Positions 12,755 to 26,190 of a DNA stretch of 64,000 bases are shown piece after piece (the first letter of the stretch is position 1; every line of letters starts with the position of its first letter). Where the stretch lies: contig OX638372.1 of the NCBI GenBank assembly GCA_951812925.1, positions 89,177,058 to 89,241,057 on the forward strand, written 5' to 3'. The position numbers were made by a program, and so were the translations under genes. Source of the stretch: Calliopum simillimum (Eukaryota > Arthropoda > Insecta > Diptera > Lauxaniidae). A model generated the notes under the pieces. The model ran no database searches. It worked only from the letters and a program-made list of their open reading frames with translations, and had not been told where the DNA came from.

Positions 12755-13590
12755 TTAAAATGAAGTACTGCAATATGTTTCAAAAAATCTGAGTGTTTGA
12801 GTAAAATTCGGTAAGGTTTTCCTTAAAAAATCTTTCAGTATAGCATTTTGTAACTTTCGCTTATATGGGAGGTGCCACGCCCTCTAATCCTACATCGCCT
12901 ACTTTAAGCTCAGAATTTACGATTAATGTTTTTCGTGTTTGAGTGAAATTTGGTTGGATAATCTCAAAAAACACTTTCATTATATAATTTTGAAACATTT
13001 GCTTATATGGCAGGTGCCACGCCCTCTTGTCCGAGTTTACCCAGATCTTGCGTATAGCTTGCATTTATTAATCCGAGTGTTTGGGTGTAATTTGGTTGGG
13101 TTATCTCAAAAAATGCTTTCCGTATAACATTTTGATACTTTTGTTTATATGGGAGGTACCACGCCCTCTAGTCCGAATTTGCCTAGTCTTTGCTCAGAGC
13201 TTATACTTACTTTTTCTAGTATTTATGTGTATTTTCCTTCTGTTATTGCAAATAATGCTCTTATTATTGCATTTTGAATATATTTTTTGTATGGGCGGTA
13301 GGCGTGTTCGTTGACTGATTTCGCTCATTTTCAATCCCCTGAGTTAGCTTTTACGACGAAGGCAGAATACCATATTTCATTGAATTATGTGGCTCAGTTT
13401 TCCCAAAAAATGTATTTCCACACACACCCAGCCTGCCAGCCAGCCAGACAGACAGACGGACATGGCTATATCGACTCAGGAGGTGACGCTGATCAAGAAT
13501 ATATATACTTTTTCATACCTGCCACGCCTCCTTCTCTGCGTTACAAACGGAAGGACAAAGTGAATATACCCTGGGTGTAGGGTATAAAAA
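12755..13590 (+). mobile_element. Mini-me-like element, copy C (three internal units)
   Basis: Three tandem ~140-155-bp units each carry ATATGGGAGGTGCCACGCCC or a close variant (about 12865, 13007 and 13147). They are followed by the block cgacgaaggcagaataccat, a (CCAG)n/(GTCY)n tract (13425-13460), the core catggctatatcgactcagg, a short (TA)n, and the 3' end ctgggtgtagggtataaaaa. The number of internal units differs between copies, so they expand or contract. Confidence 0.8.
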
Positions 13591-15904
13591 TGCTAAGTTT
13601 TGGGTAAAAAATAAACGAAATTAAGCGTTTTTCGTTTTTTACTCGGCATGGGGGGCTTAAATTAAAAAAAAACATAAACAAAGTCGATTTATTTTTCATC
13701 AAGGAATTTGCTTGAATTTTTTCAGAATTTTGGAACTGTTTTGTGGCCTTAATGAGCAACTTAAGCATTTTTACCCATTCTGTCGCCACGACCCACACAC
13801 AATTTTTCTGAATTTTACTCCAGAATATTTTGAAATGTACGCCGTAACATATCTAATACTTCTGAAATATGTGCTATATGTGCCAAATATTATCGGAAAT
13901 CTCGATTTTCACAAAATTTTCAGATAAAACTACCTGTTGACACCCCCTCAGGTCGAAATTTTTGTATACCTATCGGGAACATCATTTTACACATCTAGGA
14001 ATATATTCCACTGCATTTGGTTATTGAAAATGAAAAAAAAATTTTCTTAAAACCTGGGTCATGTAAGGGAAGATTATTATCGGTTATGCCCATGTATATT
14101 TCTTGAAGAAAATAAGTATATTTGAACATGATTAAAGTTAAATAAATGTTAATATGTATGAAATGTAGAAACTGGACGTTTTTGATGGTTGTATAATGAA
14201 ATATATAATTTTTCAAGTTAGCACGGAATAAGGTGCACGCAAGTACGGAATTAGGTTCAACGCAAAATTTGAGTCCGTAACCAGGGATAAATTCAATGTT
14301 CCTTAAAATATAAAAATTTATTACAATATCAGCATTATGATGCTCAAATTGAGTTACAATCTACTACGGCTAAATCAATTGTTATAAGAAATCATATTTC
14401 CGGTCTTTGAATTGAGTTGTATGGCTAGGAGCCATTCTAAATGTGGTGACCACCTTAACATGCCGTAATTCGGTACACATACCTTAGGTACTACAAAAAA
14501 AAAATTTTTGGATTTTTGAAAGCAAAATTTTTTGCAAGGGCAAAGTCTTTATTTTTCAAGAAAATTTGGGTATTCATTCTGTGAAAAAAAAAAAAAAAAG
14601 TTATGAGCAAAAAAAATTTCTTTTTTCTTGCGAAAATGGGCCTTCAGGAGAATCAAGAGTGCTCTCAGGTTTCCTTCTATCTTTTTAGATGGTATGAAGA
14701 TGAACCTAAATTTCGACCCAATCTTGTGTACATATGTGCCTCTAGTTTTTAATGAACTTTAGAATACTCATAGTTCTGTGGACAAAATGATCATACAAAC
14801 GATATTTGGGAAGAAATTCTTTTATTATCTTTGTTAAGAATTCTTAATGATGGACCAACTTTGCGGTTCTTTCCAGAGAATATTGGGATCATTCTTGAGC
14901 TTTTTATTTATTCTTCAGGAGTGTCTTCTCTCTGAAAAAAGATTATCAGAAGAGTGCTTATGACTTATTTGGCTAGCTGGGGTATTTGTGCAAAAAAACG
15001 TGTATAATACGTACGAATATATGTATGCTAAGCAATAAGTTATATGAAAACAACTTCTCAAACTTTTTAATAGAAAATTTCTTGAGCTACAATATATTGA
15101 GAAACATTTTTCTATGTAATTCATCCTTGTTGAGATATTTGGAAAAACTGATTTTCTTGACCTTTGACCTTGAATAAATTTCCTTTTCAAACGTAATTTT
15201 TGACGACTAAGATAATTGTGGTGAAAAAGTTCACTCGGAATTATTTCGCGGAAAAATTCTTATTTTTTCTACTTGGTTTTCATTATAACGGGGATTCCCC
15301 ATTATCAAACTATTGTACTAATATTGAAGTATAATGAATATGTATTGTGCTACTTAGTATGAAAAGAGATACGTAACTGAATGTTTTCATTGAATTCACT
15401 GGTATCAAGTTTTCGTACAAATTATTATAAAAATTAATTTTCGTGAAAAAATAAAAAATCGTATCACATTCCCAAAAAAGTTAAAACTAGGAACACCCTA
15501 GCAAAGTTTATTTAATACACTCGTACATGAATCAGTAACGAGTAATATAAGTATGTATATATGTAATTGAACTTTAAAACAAGTGCTTTTTAAACTTTAC
15601 TATCGTAAGATCGTTGCAGGCGATGTAAAGGTTGCCAACTGATTTTGAAACAAAATTGCCTATTTTTAAATTCTATGCTAAATATTTAATAGTCAGGTCT
15701 TATCGCCTATTTTATCACCCACATTTTTTGACCAATAACATATTCATATATGACAAATTACATCAAAATTGTTTGAAAAGTTTGCGAGCTATGCACAACA
15801 TTTTGAAAAGTTTGATCGTTAAAAGTGGGCTGGGCACTTATTTGATAACACTCATTCTTCAGCCAACGCAAATTATCCAGTTTCGGCAACTACATACCTA
15901 ATTC
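13591..15904. other. Non-coding stretch, nothing assigned
   Basis: Several short frames (13995-14216 -, 14915-15190 -, 15632-15901 +) show no recognisable domains. Related segments near 14222, 14247 and 14468 (cacggaataaggtgc, tacggaattaggttc, ccgtaattcggtacac) hint at an old inverted-repeat element, but the boundaries are unclear. Confidence 0.5.
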
Positions 15905-16190
15905 CATTAAAGTATCTTGTGTAATTTGCGAGATATAATAAAATGTAACGAAAAGTGACGCGATCGTAAAACTTTACCCCAAACGTAAGCAACAAAGTTT
16001 TACTAAAACCAGTGTAGAGCACTCATGTTTGGCACCTGTCTACCAAATTTTATTCAAAAAGCTTGTATTGTTCGCACGATATAACGAGATGTAACGAAAA
16101 GTTACGTGGCATTGTCATGTTACCTGAAGTGCGTGCAACAAAAAAGTTTTACTTCTAAAATATGTTTCTGATGAAAATTCATCAACTTAT
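15905..16190. repeat. Imperfect direct duplication (~150 bp, two units)
   Basis: The blocks cgagatataataaaatgtaacgaaaagtgac...caacaaagttttact and cgatataacgagatgtaacgaaaagttac...caacaaaaaagttttact occur in the same order about 150 bp apart. Both follow a 'ttgtgtaatttgcgag / ttgtattgttcgcacg' segment. I infer a tandem repeat or part of an unidentified repeat family. Confidence 0.5.
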
Positions 16191-17492
16191 TAGAAGTTGG
16201 TTAAGGATTTTTAATAAAAAAAAGCCGAACTCTGTAATTGAAACTTTTGTGCAGAGTCACTGGACAATTCAGCAAAACAATAAGACACTGTAGATCAAAT
16301 GCTTGCTGAGTTCGCTAGAAACTTAAGGTCCTTAGTCTCGGAAATAAAGTGTCTAACAGATGATTTAAATTTGACAAAAACTGCCTATAACTGGAATCGA
16401 AAGTTCAAATTGCATATATCCGGCAACCCCGAGACAAGGAATGCAAAATGACAACAACTAGAACTGCTACATCCTTAAAGTTCATCATCATATAGATGCT
16501 GCATGTAGCAAAACAAAGTAACGCAACCACATCGACCAATTTAGAATATTTTTGTGAAAAGAATTTACAACAAGCAGCGAGTGTTGCTGCCAGTGTTGCT
16601 TCATTTTATGCTTTTGCAAAGGCCATTTTTGTCTTGCGTTGTGGTTTTCATGTAAGTAGTTGATGGTTTCGTTCAAAAATCTGAAGAATAAAGAATATTT
16701 TCATATGGCTGGTTGGTTAGCTTTCTTAAACGTTGAGTGTGTATGTAGATCTTGACAAATATTCAAGTAATTGCGCCTCGAAATATGTTGCCCAAACATT
16801 TTTAAAATTAATTGCTTACCAACATCTTTAGAAACTTACGGTTATTGTTACATCAACAAAATTTGCCAAGTTTTTGTTCCAAAGTTTTTCATAGTACATG
16901 CCGCACAGTGGTCTATAAGAGAGCGCTAGCCGGTCATAACTCCGAAAATTTTTGTATTAAAAGCAATATTTTTTTTGAACCAATTTAAAATTAAATGTCT
17001 TGATAACATATTTCAAGTACCAGAATACCAAGAAATAATACCATTTTTGAGTTTTCGCGTGTTAAACATGATGAATTCAGAAAATGGTAATTTTTTTACA
17101 AAAATATGTGAAAATTTAAATCAATGTATCTTTAAAACTAAATAATCTTACGTCCTGAATCTTATGATGAAGATGATTTGATCTATTTTCTGAAGACTTC
17201 CGTACTTAGGTATTAGTTTTTTTTAATATAAAAAGGAAATACGGATCATCACAAAAAATCTCTAAATTTACGAATTTGGCACTCTGTCGCTAGATCATTT
17301 AAGTGTGTAATATGAGGTTCTCTGGCCCCCCTATCACTCCCCTTCATAGACTACGATGAGTTTTTCTTCAGTGACTTTTTTGTATTCTTGCAACGCTCCA
17401 TGTTTACGTAGAACGTAAACCGTTTGTGTACGGCACAAGCAAATCGTTTTTGCTAACGGCCGCCAACACTGAAAGCGCTGCTGTCGCATTGA

Positions 17493-17520
17493 ACGAAAAC
17501 CCGAAGTGGGGTTTTCGTTC
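17493..17520. repeat. Perfect short hairpin
   Basis: GAACGAAAACCC and GGGTTTTCGTTC flank a short GAAGTG-type loop, giving a 12-13-bp stem. It lies in the GC-richer part of the Transib-like element. Confidence 0.7.
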
Positions 17521-18029
17521 GATCGCCGCCATCGTCATTGATTTTCGACAAGTCATACACAAAACATAAAAAAGTTTACTTTAACATAAAATCACAAAAT
17601 TCACTAAAAAGTCACGTAAATTCCCATACGTACCAAACCACACAACAGACGTCTCAACATACACTTAGTAGAACATCACAACGTTGGACAATATCAACAC
17701 GGAGAAAAATCACCGCTGGACGGACTTTTGAAATCATCAGTGCAGCAGCCCCAATTACCATTTGATCTCGCTTGATCTACTGACAGCGGCGTGGGATTTG
17801 TATCTAACCAACACAAAGCTTTGTAGTTTTACATTTGTTAAATTATTAGTGAAAACCAATCATTAAAAACTTTATAACGTTTATGAAAAACCCACTAATC
17901 TTTTATTTGCATTAATCCAATTTAGTACTCCACCCTCCACTTAACATTCCAGTTTCGTAAAACTAATAACAACTAAAGTGTTTGAGCTAAAACAATACAT
18001 ACAATTCGATTTCTGATATATTATTAGCA

Positions 18030-18935
18030 GCCATCTATTTATTTGTTGAAAATGGGCGTGTTTGGGTCAAGGACACGCCCACCTTCTATACAACCAAAAA
18101 TTTTAAATCATTATAACTTCGTAAATGTTTCAAGTAAAAAAATAATATTAAATATCTGAGTTATTATAGATAGCATTAAGTCACTTCGTGAAATTAAACG
18201 TAATCGGGTCAAGAACACGCCCACCTCCCATATAACAAAAATTTGAAATCGCCATAACTTCATAAATATTTAAGGTACAACAATAATATTTGATACAGTA
18301 GACCCCGCTTAATTGACCCCCTTTTAATTGACTTCCCCGGATAATTGAACTAAAAAAAGCCTTGTGAAACTGTCCTCATTGAAAAGGCACCCAAATCCCC
18401 TGTTAATTGATTCCCATTACACCTAGTTTTTTCCAAATTTATATGCTCAGCTATAAGTCTACTACGCACATACCCGTATTATGTATTAATTTTCTTTATT
18501 TTATTTTCAGGTGAATTGAAGTTCCCTTTATGTACCTAATGCACTTTTTAATGTATAATATACATAAATATTTTTTTATTCGTTATCTCCTTATGGAGCT
18601 TTTGAGTTAAAGAAATTCTTAATGCTTTGAATACATAAAAAAAACTTTAAATTAAAACTAAAATCGCCAAATGTTATTTTTTTCTATGCTTAATTGACTC
18701 ACTCGATCAATTATCCGGTATTCTTTTAATTTATCAGTCGGATCAATTAAGCGGGCACCGTTTAATTGATTCCCCGGCTAATTGAACCAAAAAGTTTGCA
18801 TTTTTCATCAAGTCAATTAAGCGGGGTCTACTGTATATGATTTAGTATAGATATCATTAATTTATTTGGTGAAAATGGGTGTGATCAAATCAAGGACAAG
18901 CCCACCTCCCATATAGGCCAAAATTTTGTCGTGAT
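18030..18935. repeat. ~150-bp tandem units, split by a MITE
   Basis: Each unit has the order gttgaaaatgggcgtg..., caaggacacgcccacctcc, catataa/ggccaaaattt, cataacttc(g/a)taaat, acaataatattt. Units lie at about 18030-18180 and 18180-18294. A third resumes after the pogo-like MITE at 18836-18935 (tttagtatagatatcattaa...aggacaagcccacctcccatata). The array lies within the Transib-like element. Confidence 0.7.
18296..18833. mobile_element. pogo-like MITE (TA target)
   Basis: The terminal inverted repeats are CAGTAGACCCCGCTTAATTG and, at the right, CAATTAAGCGGGGTCTACTG, perfect over at least 20 bp. Both are flanked by TA (18294-18295 and 18834-18835). CAGT tips, a TA duplication and short interior repeats of AATTGA(C/T)TCCCCGG(A/C)TAATTGAAC fit the pogo/Tigger group of Tc1/mariner. 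The 538-bp interior has no transposase. It inserted into a ~150-bp tandem unit, so it is younger than that array. Confidence 0.85.
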
Positions 18936-19375
18936 ATAATCAATTTTTTAGAAAACTGTCCGCCATTTTGTTTACAAAAAAGATGATACCGAATTCGTAA
19001 TCAGCGACCCCAAAAACTCCTTAAGCCACAATTTTGTCGTGATATAATCAATTTTTTAGAAAATTGTCCGCCATTTTGGATCCGCCATTTTGTGTACAAA
19101 AAAGATGATACCGAATTCGAAATCAGCAATCTCACACTTAACCACAATTTTGTTGTGATATAATTAATTTTTAAGAAAATTGTCCGCCATTTTGGATCCG
19201 CCATTTTGTTTACATAAAAAATGATACCAAATCCGAAATCAGCAATCTCACACTTAACCACAATTTTGTTGTGATATAATTAATTTTTAAGAAAATTGTC
19301 CACCATTTTGGATCCGCCATTTTGATTTTAAAAAAATCGTTTTCAGATTTTGAGTCAGCGACCCCCAAAACATAA
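18922..19375. repeat. Tandem array, four units of 108-116 bp
   Basis: The marker GT(C/T)GTGATATAAT(C/T)AATTTTT starts at 18928, 19036, 19152 and 19268. Each unit continues with GAAAAnTGTCCGCCATTTTG, usually with an extra GGATCCGCCATTTTG, and GATGATACCGAATTCG. The first unit lacks the GGATCC segment, which accounts for its shorter period. Confidence 0.85.
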
Positions 19376-19456
19376 AAACTAATATTTTTTTTTATAAAAA
19401 ATAGCCAGGAAAGAGTTATGACCAGCTAGAATAGCATTCTAGACCACTGTGCGCCG

Positions 19457-22400
19457 CCAGCTTGCAAAATAATGGCCTTTGTTTGAACTTTTTTTTAAAA
19501 TGAAAAATAAATTTTTTTTTACTTCTCCTCTGCCAAGTATTAACAATCATCTTTTATATTGCATTGCAAAAAATTTCACACTAGATGTCGCAATATTGTT
19601 GTGCACTGCTTGTTTATATTTTTTAATATTTTCGCCTCATATTTTTCACGTTGCCATCCTATGTCGGCAAAATTAAATTTTACACTAAAAAATATGTGCA
19701 CGTTTTTTGCACTCGGCACCAATTTTCCCACTAAGGAGTTGAAGTGGTTCTCTTTCGGTTTAGACGACACGTGTGTACTCTACATATGTAAGTGCATTGG
19801 TAGGACATTTCCAGAGAAAACTTAAGTAAGTGTTTTTTCCTTCCCGTAATTTCTCCGCAGATTTTTCGTTATTTCTTTCAAATATTAGAGCGTTAGAGGG
19901 TTTTTCCAACTCGATGCCATATGCATACATCGTCCATATTCAAGTGAAAAACTCTTAGTCAGTGTTTTCTATTTTTGAGTTGTTTGGTATTATTAGTTCC
20001 AAATATTACAACTTTTCAACTGAAAAGACCCATTAAGCCATATCTCTGTTAAAATGAAAAAAAAACTAATAATTTCCATACAAAAAAACACAAAATAATT
20101 TGTTTTTAACTTTAAATTTCCAAACCTTGAAAAACTGACTAACAAAATAAAAGAAAATTGATTTTCTTTGGCGACTCGTTGTCCTCAGGATACTGACGTG
20201 ATAAAAAAATCTAATTAAGGAGGTCCCAATCCAACATAAACTGCTATGAAAATACATGACAGAAAACCATGGTTTGACTAGACGGGGGGTAGAAAATAAA
20301 CAAAAATGGACCACCGCAGATCCTGGCAACATCGAAATTTGGGTTTTCCTTTTCTGACTTCTCTAATATTTTTCAAATTTTCTATATTTTTTTAAAACAT
20401 CGGAAATCTTCAAAATTTTTTCTTTATTTCCAAAGTGTTAGATATAACAAAATGTCGAGTGTAGGGCACTACAAAATATAAAATGAAAATAAAAGGAATG
20501 GCATCAATAAAAAAAATTCTTGTATTGCAAGTTGCATAAATTCAAAATGGCACCTGCAAAGTTTCCTTAAAACATTTACACAAATTCACACGTGAAGTTG
20601 CACAGTATTGCTTGAAATAACAAAATGAAGACTAAGAAATTTTCCGACATTTAAGAAGAAAAAAGAAAAATATTAATGTGCTTACAATTTATAAAATAAT
20701 GTTTTCCTGTTTAATTGGTCCTTTGGGGCATTAACACAGAAAGAATGAGTGACATCGCATGCTGTCAAAGTGCGATATGACATATGTTTGTACGTATGTA
20801 CTTACATAAATGCCTTTTATAAGCTTTTGACAGTTGGAGTGTGGTAATCACATTTACTTGGCAAAAGATGTAGAAAGTGGAATAAAACTTTGTACTAAAA
20901 ATTTTTCAACAAAAATTTAATTAGCATAATTAATTGGGAAACAATTTTTCTCAGTATCAAGACAGAATTTTTAATTGTCTGACTGTTTACGCAAGAATAC
21001 GCATAAACTCCCAAAAACCGGATTTAATTTCCTGCGATTGGCAACGCGAATTGTACCTATTGAAAATTCTTCAATTCATACCGCCATCTCCCTCACTCTC
21101 ATGAGTATACGTGGTACATGTCAAACTCATGATTTTTTGGTTATTCGTTTTTCCATCGTGCTTAGCAGCGGCCGCCGTAATTTTCTTTAATATTTATTTT
21201 TGATACTTAAATGTTTAAAAACTTAAAATAACTTACAACTATAACTTAAAACTAAATTAATCTCAAAAGTTAGTTTTTTGCTTTGGAAGAAGACACCTGG
21301 TGGGGACAATCGTTTTCAGCATTTACTTTTGGGAACATCATAGCCCAAGAGTATTTTTGATCAACAAAGATAGCAGCAGCATTATCCTGGTGGTCATCAG
21401 CATCGCTCCAGCGGTCATCTGTCATCACAGCCACCATCGTCAAAAGCAGCAGTTCACGTGGCAGCCGTCCGCTGTCGACGTTGGCAGCAGAAACTTTACA
21501 AAGCAGACAAACTTCGCAAAGATATTCCTTTAAAATCATTTATATTCGGCGCCCGCTCCATGTTCACAAAAAAAAGAGTTCAGTCCCCAGCTGAACACTG
21601 ACTATAGAAATTTTTGCATAGCATATTGGCGTTCTGCCAGATATAAAGTTTTTCTAAGAAAAATTTTTTTTTGTTTTTCGGTATATGTTTTCGAAAATGT
21701 CACGGTTCTCTGTCAATCAGGAAACCAGATATCATTTACACATTTTTTTGTGAATAATTACGATCCTCAGAATAAAGAAAACACCTTAAGATTGGATTAA
21801 AAATATTTTATTAAGCTTCAAAAAAGTAGGAAGCAACCAAAACAAACCAAATCGTGACTTATTTTTAGCTTATGGAAATTAATTCTTATTGAATACTTCA
21901 TTTTTTAATGTCTGATGAATCTTCCTGGCCGAAGTGAGAGAACCAATCACTATGCCAGTATGTCCTGCTTTATATCATGTCTGAAAGTATTGCCCGAACA
22001 TCTTTCATTGTCACATCTTCCATTGGCATCAGAAAGTGAAAACCTGTTTTCAATTAAGTACTTATATGTAAGCCAATGCCATGAATAATCACTGTGACAC
22101 AAGCACTGTAAACGATTAAAGTATTTTGTGTTCACAAGGGATTCCAATTTTTGGACTTTTTAAGTCCCGGGATTTTCAGGATCAAAAATTTTGAGTCCAG
22201 GGATCTCACGATTAGTATGAAATTCAATATTAAAAATTTTAATATTTCTTCCAAGGAAAGTTTTTGTAGTTTTTTGGAACGTCTTTAATTTTTTATTTTT
22301 TGACCAATTTTTGAAAACTATAAAATGTTTTAAAATAATTCTGAAAAAATTTACACATATTCCTAGGATAATTTTAAGCATTTTACGCCTTGCACACTTT

Positions 22401-25400
22401 TTTCGTAGGATCCCTTGCTTTTGAGAAAAACTCGCTTTTCCAGTCGCGTAAACAAAATTGATATGTTCGGGTGGCCATATTTCGGTCAATTTTCAATCTA
22501 AAAAATGTTTCAATACAGTAATTTAAAGGAAATTTTATTTGCTTTTTTGTGTATGAAGCAGTATTTATACCAATCTCTGACTCAAAAAAGTTACAAGTAC
22601 TATAAAAATGCAAAATCACAAAACAACTCGAACTTTTTGGTTTTTTTGGTATCAACATTTTTAGCATAAACAATTTTTGTTAATTTTTAGAACCATTTAT
22701 TTCGATAGAAAATTAAGTTTTATACAAAAAATTTTATCTAAAATATATCAAAATTTGGCTTCGTTTGCTAGATATATTAAAACAACTTTAAAGGGTGCAT
22801 TTTCATCCCTATCTCCGATTTCCACTATCCAATTTACTCCATTGACCGATTTCTGTAGAAAAAACAGACATAATCAGTAGATTAATAAGCCGAAAATTGA
22901 TGAGCAAAAATAAACTTTGTCTTGGTAATCGGGGCCGAGGCCAAAACCAAGACGCTGATATAATTTCAAGATTAAGATTAAGACGATGGTCTTCTAATTT
23001 AAATGGCTATATCTTTTTTTTTTTAGTAATCCTGATGTAGAAAACTTCCATAACATGTTTATTAGTATACATTATTAGCTTTTAAAAACCTTTAAAAATG
23101 TTAAACTTTAAGACGTTTTGGAGTAATAATCGTTTAACTGAGTAAGTCCATAGGTCCACACATACTTTACACCAGTGACGTTGATTCTTTTGAGTAATTC
23201 ATGTGGAGCAAGCGGCTTTTTAAAGATAATCGTATGGTTAACTTACAATATACATACTTGGTCTTGAATTCAAAGCATTATAAGCGTGTGCGAATTTACC
23301 CCCCAAGGGTCCAAAAAACTGTTTTTTTTTTGTATGGACGTATTTTGTAGCAAAGTATTGTCCTCAGCTCTATCTAGCTTAAAAAAATGTCTTAAAAAAA
23401 GTTCCAAAAACCCCTGGATTAATTGATGCGAACACCGTCATTTTTGGGACTTCAAAATGGCAGGGGTTCCTTGATTCCGTGTCCTCGGGTCTGAAATCCC
23501 TAGTCCACACAAATATCAAACGCTTACTTACAACTAAAGTGGAACCGAATCGCCATGGCAAATGAGATCAAGGAACGCAAATGGGAATTAATAGAACATT
23601 CTCTTCAGAAACCATTAATAAAATTTTGACTCCAATCCCCAAATTGTAAAGCAGGAGGTAATAGAGCCAGTGGTCGGATTAAGTATAATAACCTGAGAAA
23701 AAAATCCAAAAATCGAAGATAGAAATCAAATCCATGAGAAAGATTGTGTTTAATAGAGACGAAAGTCCTTTACCCTTTGCGAAGTATTATGGAAATGAAG
23801 AAAAACGAACGGCGTCAGTTTAAATGTAATTCAGAATTTGTAAAATCTCAACGAAACTAAATTTTATTTAGTAAATTTGTATGTACATTTAAAATGTGTG
23901 ATGGAAAAAAAAAAAAAAACAAACAAATTGAGCTCTCAGTAAATAAAAAAAAAAAGAATACAAAAATTTTGGTAAATGTTATGGAAAAATTGTAATTTAT
24001 AAACAAAAAGCACCCTAACAGCAAATGCAAAAAAAAAGGATATAAACACCTTTTTACATATTTATAAATGTGTTTGCAAGCAACATGTGTATGAAAATAA
24101 GAAATAAACATTCACACAGGAAACCATACTCGCACAAATAAAAAAACAAATAAAAAAACAAAAAAAAAAATTTAAAATTTTGCTGGAAAAATGAGAAATG
24201 TCAGAGACTGACAGTTTTGCGCCATTTAATGTATACACAGTCATAGACATAACCATATTTGCTCACAGACAAATATGTATATATACATATGTATGTACAC
24301 ATCAAGTACAATTCATATGCTCAAATAAAAAGCTAACGCAATAATTTCTTGCAACAATTTTGTACATCTCTACATGTAGCCCAGTAGGAAATACAAATCA
24401 CAAAATTGATCCAAGAAGAAAATTCTTTATATGGAGAAAAATTATTATGATTTTTCTTATGAAAAATGTTATGCTTTTTCTAATAGTATACTACAATATA
24501 AGTTCTCCCTGTCACGAATTATACTGAATAGTATTAAGAAAAATACTCTTCACCATACAACTCATACTAAAAAAGTGTAATTCGCAACCAGTAAATATTA
24601 ATAAATACTATGGGATATCCTTGCACCTGAAATATTATTGTTCATACTTGTTTGAAAGAAAACAAACAAAAAAATTTGAAGCTGTCTAATACATATTTAA
24701 TGCAACATACACAGTTGACAGTAACCATTTCTATCTGACATCCTTCAGCGTTAAGCAATTCATATGCAATCTAAGAAATTTTATTACTCTTGCACGTACA
24801 ACGTACACACCAACAATCAATGTGCATTTATTGCTTTTTGTGTGTGTGCATTCGTACACACACATGTTTGTATTGCTGTTATTGTATTTGTACAAATATT
24901 AAATTCATATTATGTATACGAAATGCTTGCGGTTCGAAGAATCAGTCATTGTGCAGGAATAGGTTGATCCGAAAAAGAAAGAAAAGAGACCATCGAACAT
25001 ACTGTGTTTCAATCAAATCAAGCAATATGGTAGACTCCTTTTTTGTCTTGTTATAGTATGCAGGTTTATTATTGTGAAATTGTGATCTTAAAATGCATTA
25101 GAAATAATTTTAAGAATGAGATGAAAATGGAGGCGAATGATTTTCGCGAAAGGCTGCGCCTGCATCTTATTAAAATAATGTTCAAATCTCGAGCAACCTC
25201 TGTAGTCCAATGTCTCTGAGAGAATTTTGAGCACTTATGGTGTTATTAATCTCCTCCTACATGTCCTCTTTGTAAAGTTTTTTATCGTGACATAATGGAA
25301 ACTCCCTCCGAGTAGGGTGATTATATTCTTCTCCCTATATTCTATGCTTTTCTGATCCCAATATCTAAGAACAGTAAGGCTTATCCTCAAAAGATTTAAT

Positions 25401-25440
25401 AACCTTTTTCGGTCCTGTTAAAAATTTGTGTTATATGCGG
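19457..25440. other. Long non-coding stretch
   Basis: No gene was recognised on either strand. Numerous frames of 60-110 codons are AT-driven and lack motifs. A GC-richer patch at 21.36-21.56 kb (GCAGC/CATC-rich, overlapping frames on both strands at 21270-21539) has no recognisable product. CA/TG-rich tracts occur at 24.25-24.30 and 24.83-24.90 kb. Confidence 0.55.
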
Positions 25441-25479
25441 GCTAGAAAGCCAGACCCATCCCTTATCATATTTCTGCCA

Positions 25480-26190
25480 ATAATGTTTAGGTGGAATTTG
25501 AAAGAGAACCGTTATATCAAATTCAGCCAAATTTTTTTAGGCTGATCATTGAAGTATTGGCTATAGAATACATTTCAATAAAATGTGTGCAATTTCATTA
25601 AAAAAAGTTTTTGAGCAAAATCTGAAAAAAGTCAAAAAAGCTGTTTTCAAAAAGTTGGCAGGTAATATGGTATACATACTGATCAGTACTTGTAAAGTGG
25701 GCTGGTCATGTGGTACACATAAGTAGGGTAATGTGGTATACTTAACCATACAACCAAATATAAAGTTGGAAAGGTATGAAATAAGTTCGTAATAATATTT
25801 ACATCGCTTCTCAAACTCGTAGTTCTTATTAAATAATAAACAGCCATCAAATAACGTTAAGAATATCAAGAAATTTTCATATACCACATTAGCGAAGCCC
25901 GACTATACCACCCTGGCCAATTTTAAGAAATTACAAAATTGTAAAAATTAAATTAGAAACTTTGTGAATTTACACAGTTAAACACTTATTTTGCAATATT
26001 TCATTGAATATAAATAAGACTTCACCAAAAAGCAACTTTTTCTTAACAAAATTTTTTTGCACAAAATCCGGAAAAAAGTCAACCACACGCGATTTACGTT
26101 TCGTTCAACTGACATCGGAAAAATTTTGTTTGGTCCATGACAGCAACACATCCCTGGTTTTTCATGTTTTCTGACAGGACACGCCTACCG
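25480..26190. mobile_element. Partial copy of the 28.4-kb TA-flanked MITE family
   Basis: The block aatgtttaggtggaatttga...accatacaaccaaatataaag (about 25481-25760) is a close copy of 28456-28760. The later block gtccatgacagcaacacatc...ttttctgacagga (about 26138-26185) matches 28785-28840. Between them lies about 370 bp that the 28.4-kb copy lacks, including more GTGGTATAC-like motifs. The clear terminal inverted repeats seen at 28.4 kb are missing here. The two copies are complementary deletion derivatives of a longer parent. Confidence 0.75.

Larger units (their letters stand above)
16904..19451. mobile_element. Transib-like non-autonomous element (CACAGTG ends)
   Basis: The left end reads CACAGTGGTCTATAAGAGAG and continues with a block containing GCTAGCCGGTCATAACTCC. 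The right end, reverse-complemented, reads CACAGTGGTCTAGAATGCTA and continues with GCTGGTCATAACTC. Transib transposons begin CACWRTGG, resembling the RAG heptamer CACAGTG, and duplicate 5 bp of GC-rich target. Here the flanks are TGCCG (16899-16903) and CGCCG (19452-19456), four of five identical and GC-rich in an AT-rich neighbourhood. No RAG1-like transposase is visible; the 17538-17765 + frame has no recognised motif. The interior holds a GC-richer part (17.4-17.55 kb), tandem repeats and a later MITE insertion. The superfamily assignment rests on ends and flanks only. Confidence 0.6.
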
